A DNA stretch of 9,099 bases from contig USCM01000063.1 in NCBI GenBank assembly GCA_900553155.1, positions 1 through 9,099 on the forward strand. The letters are read 5' to 3'. The notes below the pieces were generated by a model. The model was not told the origin of the DNA. It saw only the letters and a program-made list of their open reading frames with translations, and ran no database searches. The DNA comes from an uncultured Prevotella sp. GTDB lineage: Bacteria; Bacteroidota; Bacteroidia; Bacteroidales; Bacteroidaceae. A program made the translations under genes and the position numbers. This document shows, one piece after another, positions 7,210 through 9,099 of this stretch; the stretch's first letter is position 1; every line of letters starts with the position of its first letter.

Positions 7210-7256
7210 GCCGGCTATACATTATTGTAAAACAGTTAGTCGTTAATAACAATAAA

Positions 7257-7292
7257 GCGGAACGTGCTTGAAAAGCGCGTTCCGCCATTTTT
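7257..7292. terminator. Strong intrinsic terminator of metG, two-way
   Basis: GCGGAACG(T)GC at 7257-7267 pairs with 7275-7285, an 11-bp stem with one G-T pair and a 7-base loop TTGAAAA. It is followed by CATTTTTATT on the plus strand and preceded by AATAAA, which reads as TTTATT on the minus strand. It therefore ends metG and can also stop transcripts coming from the 5S side. Confidence 0.85.
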
Positions 7293-7301
7293 ATTGCGGG
7301 A

Positions 7302-7391
7302 TTATCCCAACACCATGCTGTGCAACAGCATTAAGGCTATAAGGATTACCCGACGGATCCATAATGCCTTATCAAACTGAAACTTTTTCAT
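7302..7391 (-). CDS. Candidate 29-residue single-pass membrane peptide
   Basis: ATG at 7391 to TAA at 7304-7302 encodes MKKFQFDKALWIRRVILIALM followed by LLHSMVLG. It has a basic N-terminus (KK, K, RR) and then one hydrophobic segment at about residues 13-29, the shape of a small inner-membrane protein or a type I toxin-like peptide. A four-codon reading frame (MMKQ) just upstream ends in a TGA that overlaps this ATG as ATGA. It lies 96 bases downstream of the 5S gene on the same strand, and the two-way terminator at 7257-7285 follows 17 bases after its stop. No TAnnTTTG promoter is seen before it. No family was recognised. It could be a chance ORF. Confidence 0.35.
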   Translation of the reverse strand: MKKFQFDKALWIRRVILIALMLLHSMVLG

Positions 7392-7487
7392 TGTTTCATC
7401 ATGTTTAAGGTTTAAGTCTCACGGTCTCCACCGGCTGCTCATCTTAGTGACGGGTTGTCTTGCAGCACTGGCAACCCCTATATTCAA

Positions 7488-7600
<113 letters not shown>

Positions 7601-7785
7601 TTGTCTGAATGTTGCGTAAGCCTTCCTTAACGTGTTCATGCAAGTAGGAATGAACTAACATTACTAACATCAAGAAAAGCTCCACAGTCTTATGCCACTT
7701 ATAGTCAATTCATTATCTTGTCAACAATCTTTATGATGCAATGGTAGCACAAATCAATTGTTTTCATGATAATTAATTGCTAAAC
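7601..7785. other. Spacer upstream of 5S, no gene recognised
   Basis: This AT-rich stretch has no ORF of interest. It does not resemble the 3' end of 23S rRNA, although bases nearest the 5S gene may be a retained 23S-5S spacer. TACCATTG on the minus strand (7746 to 7739) is one base from TAnnTTTG and could start a 5S transcript about 130 bases upstream, but no -33 element accompanies it. Confidence 0.4.
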
Positions 7786-7842
7786 CTATGGCGGTAGCTG
7801 ATACCAGAGTTCTGATAAAAACATACAAACACCTCCTTTCTG
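7786..7842 (-). other. Mini-ORF (12 codons) behind a perfect extended Shine-Dalgarno sequence
   Basis: On the minus strand CAGAAAGGAGGTGTT (7842 to 7828) is followed by TGT and ATG at 7824, with 7 bases between GGAGG and ATG. The frame encodes MFLSELWYQLPP and stops at TAG (7788-7786). The 15-base segment is the exact complement of the Bacteroidetes 16S rRNA tail as I know it (AACACCTCCTTTCTG). Perfect SD sites are rare in this phylum. It may be a leader peptide, the start of a gene cut short, or a scrap of a 16S 3' end read on the plus strand. Confidence 0.35.
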
Positions 7843-7869
7843 TCAGTAGCAAGTTATTCATTCCTATGA

Positions 7870-7891
7870 ATTTCATCCCCGGGAATGAAAT
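7870..7891. repeat. 22-bp near-palindrome centred on CCCGGG
   Basis: ATTTCAT-C-CCCGGG-A-ATGAAAT is symmetric except for one mismatched pair. The nearby TTCATTCC (7857-7864) can pair instead with GGAATGAA (7882-7889), giving two exclusive folds. It lies between the broken LRR gene and the SD-led mini-ORF on the minus strand. It could be an operator, a leader structure or the tail of the LRR gene transcript. Confidence 0.45.
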
Positions 7892-7926
7892 CCACCACCT
7901 GCCGTCATGACATAATTACTCATTTC

Positions 7927-8280
7927 TTATTTTACCATAATCTTCTTAACCGTTCCATTGTTATATTTCACAATGTTCAGCCCTTTTGCAGGTGTGTTCA
8001 GACGCTGTCCGTTATCTGAATAACGTGAAACCTCTTGAACATCATTTGCGTTTGTATTCAGAGAACCTATAGATGTCGCATCAAATTCTTCGATATTCAT
8101 AAATTTTTTCCACTGGTTGTCATCCCAATAATCAAGCAAGGATCCTTTGGGTACATATAATGTTGCATTAATTATTGTTTCGTTATCAAATGTCGTTTCT
8201 TCTATTATGCATGGTTTTTCCATGAACGCATAAATAGAAGTCAGACCTTTACAGTATGCGTATTTACAACCGATTATTAC
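7927..8280 (-). pseudogene. 3' remnant of a BspA-like leucine-rich-repeat surface protein
   Basis: The frame opens after TGA (8283-8281) and gives 117 residues; the first ATG (8223) lies inside the similarity. The part before that ATG reads CKYAYCKGLTSIYAF, the end of a BspA-type (LRR_5) repeat, followed by the usual exit element NATLYVPKGSLLDYWDDNQW and KKFMNIEEF. The end RYSDNGQRLNTPAKGLNIVK plus KIMVK is a Bacteroidetes C-terminal sorting-like tail. A full protein would have a signal peptide and many 22-23-residue repeats; all are missing here, so this is a 5'-truncated remnant. No LRR coding was recognised in the 370 bases beyond the TGA. Expression of a 98-residue product from 8223 is possible but unlikely to be functional. 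Confidence 0.72.
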
Positions 8281-8644
8281 TCAATATTTTATAGATAATA
8301 AGTCAGAAATATGGTTGTTATTTTTAATTGCACATTCTAAAAGGTGAAGATTTAACGCTTTTATTGATTATTAACTCAAAAAGGACATCAACTTGGGTCG
8401 TTTCTTCTCTTTTCCTTGCTATTCGTTTCCGATATTCCACTTTTGTTTTGGTCTATCTCATATGTACTGCAAAGGTATTGATTTTTGTTTGATATTGCTC
8501 CTTGCTTGCTCCTTGTCGTAGATTAATTTTCACACAGGAATTTTTGTTCTCTTTCTATAGGGGCTTGAAACAATCCATTTATTGGAAACAATTAAAGACG
8601 GAGCTGGTTTGCCCCAGTGCTTTTTAAGAAACAGGGCAATTATT
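8281..8644. other. AT-rich intergenic stretch between the two gene remnants
   Basis: No gene could be recognised. A 42-codon minus-strand frame (8452 to 8327, stop 8326-8324) begins right after an in-frame TAG and has a very basic start (KVEYRKRIARKREE), but it has no ATG except a late one. The promoter-like box at 8470-8477 precedes it. A 10-base direct repeat TTGCTCCTTG occurs at 8495-8504 and 8506-8515. TTGCCC (8609-8614) and GGGCAA (8635-8640) form a weak stem after the Abi remnant's stop. Confidence 0.4.
8470..8477 (-). promoter_or_regulatory. Solitary -7 promoter box TACCTTTG
   Basis: The minus strand reads AATACCTTTGCA, an exact TAnnTTTG match with the favoured flanks. No TTTG is found about 20 bases upstream. 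Downstream there is only ATGAGATAG (a two-codon frame) at 8461-8453 and then the basic frame without a start, so this is probably the promoter of a gene now lost. Confidence 0.4.
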
Positions 8645-8929
8645 TTATCTCCACAAAGGCTCTTGTTCCCAATTATGAGGAAAGCCTAATAAACGAGTTC
8701 TTACTGATGGGTATTTCGATAAAAGCTGCTTGAAATCTGCAACAAAAGTGTTGCCCATAGAAATGGAGTTAAGCCAATACACCACATAGCAGAGTTGCGG
8801 ATAAAGTGTTTGTTCACGGAACGAGAAATCCGTAATCCATGTGTTTGGCATACGCATAGGCATCATTGGCTTGACAGGAAAGACCCGATTTGACAGTCTT
8901 GAATGATGGGCGCAGCAATTACGAAGTAC
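8645..8929 (-). pseudogene. 3' remnant of an Abi-family (Abi_2 / AbiD-AbiF type) protein
   Basis: The minus strand stays open from 8944 to a stop at 8645, but similarity to Abi_2 proteins begins near 8926 and runs through the first ATG (8866), so the visible ORF start is not the gene start. The key motif RNCCAHHSRLSNR (8923 to 8885) matches the RNxxAHHxRxWNR signature of the Abi/HEPN-like family, with Ser where Trp is usual. The end LYPQLCYVVYWLN followed by DFKQLLSKYPSV and MGF-like LLGFPHNWEQEPLW is the standard family C-terminus. Full proteins are about 300 residues; only the last ~95 remain. Members include lactococcal phage abortive-infection proteins. This copy lacks the N-terminal two thirds and is presumed inactive. 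Confidence 0.75.
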
Positions 8930-8946
8930 GGGTCTGGGTACGGATT

Positions 8947-8984
8947 AAAAGGCTAAGTGATTATTTCCAGTCATTTAGCCTTTT
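8947..8984. terminator. Terminator-like hairpin at the Abi breakpoint
   Basis: AAAAGGCTAAGTGA (8947-8960) pairs with TCATTTAGCCTTTT (8971-8984), a 14-bp stem with one G-T pair and a 10-base loop. It has T-runs on the plus side and an A-run on the other, so it can act in both directions. It starts about 20 bases beyond the point where Abi similarity ends. It may end a gene located to the right of the window on the minus strand. Confidence 0.6.
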
Positions 8985-8996
8985 TAATTATCTAAT

Positions 8997-9019
8997 TTTT
9001 CCCCACATTTTCCCCACAG
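8997..9019. repeat. Tandem 11-bp repeat TTTTCCCCACA
   Basis: Two adjacent copies of TTTTCCCCACA, read on the minus strand as TGTGGGGAAAA twice, followed by the palindrome CAGCTG. Such GTGGGG repeats are, as I recall, seen near integrase genes and attachment regions of Bacteroidetes mobile elements, but no integrase is visible here. Confidence 0.5.
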
Positions 9020-9058
9020 CTGTCTATTTATATATTTTAGAAACCCTAAAATCCGCAA

Positions 9059-9081
9059 GCAATCTCAATGGCAATCTCAAT
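9059..9081. repeat. Tandem 11-bp repeat GCAATCTCAAT
   Basis: GCAATCTCAAT occurs at 9059-9069 and again at 9071-9081, period 12. The minus strand here is open in a frame ending ATTGAGATTGCTTGCGGATTT then TAG, so the repeat might be the Ile/Glu/Ala end of a gene off the right edge (IEIAIEIACGF). Too little is visible to call it. Confidence 0.45.
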
Positions 9082-9099
9082 TGCAGTAAAGAGCTTGAA

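Noticed and set aside
7209..7216. AGCCGGCT palindrome right after the metG stop
   Set aside because: Only 8 bp and the real terminator lies 40 bases further on.
7710..7775. 20-codon minus-strand ORF (MKTIDLCYHCII...) between the mini-ORF and 5S
   Set aside because: Too short, no SD or promoter, in spacer-like AT-rich sequence.
7601..7926. Possible 23S rRNA 3' end upstream of 5S
   Set aside because: None of the conserved 23S 3' segments could be read on the minus strand; only a spacer-like sequence is seen.
8875..9099. Plus-strand frame open from 8875 to the end of the window
   Set aside because: No ATG, it overlaps the Abi remnant on the other strand, crosses the hairpin and two repeats, and the product (YEVRVWVRIKRLSDYF...) resembles nothing I know.

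Overview
The window looks like a chromosomal segment of a Bacteroidetes bacterium, most likely Prevotella or a close Prevotellaceae relative. Four things point there: the protein sequences of the housekeeping genes (MetRS with a KISTS signature, RNase III with GNAFEA), promoters of the TAnnTTTG type, A-rich leaders without Shine-Dalgarno sites, and C-terminal tails of the 'YIIKVGGRAYKV' type on surface proteins. No search could be run, so the genus is an inference.

Layout. (1) 1-554, plus strand: the 3' end of a secreted multidomain protein with a fibronectin-III-like segment and a C-terminal sorting-like tail. (2) 664-1995, minus: uraA, an NCS2 uracil/nucleobase transporter, flanked on both sides by long hairpins that share the arm GGGTGTGTCAAAA. 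(3) 2124-4862, minus: an acpP-fabF-rnc cluster, with acyl carrier protein first, then 3-oxoacyl-ACP synthase II, then RNase III overlapping fabF by 11 bases. A good Bacteroidetes promoter precedes acpP. A 15-bp AT-rich inverted repeat made of TTTATGG units, followed by a U-run, sits between acpP and fabF and may lower expression of the downstream genes. (4) 5143-7209, plus: metG, methionyl-tRNA synthetase, with its own TACCTTTG promoter and a strong two-way terminator at 7257-7285.

(5) 7300-9099 is a different kind of region, AT-rich and gene-poor. It holds a 29-codon membrane-peptide ORF, a 5S rRNA gene on the minus strand with no 23S rRNA next to it, and a 12-codon mini-ORF behind a 15-base sequence fully complementary to the 16S rRNA tail. 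It also holds the 3' ends of two broken genes (a BspA-type leucine-rich-repeat surface protein and an Abi-family protein), a solitary promoter box, a terminator-like hairpin at the point where Abi similarity ends, and short tandem repeats at the right edge. This reads as a gene graveyard or insertion site beside a displaced 5S gene.

How the genes work together: acpP and fabF supply fatty-acid elongation, rnc is co-transcribed and probably translationally coupled, and uraA and metG are independent housekeeping units. I found no complete new multigene system. The most unusual material is the 5S neighbourhood and the intergenic inverted repeats.
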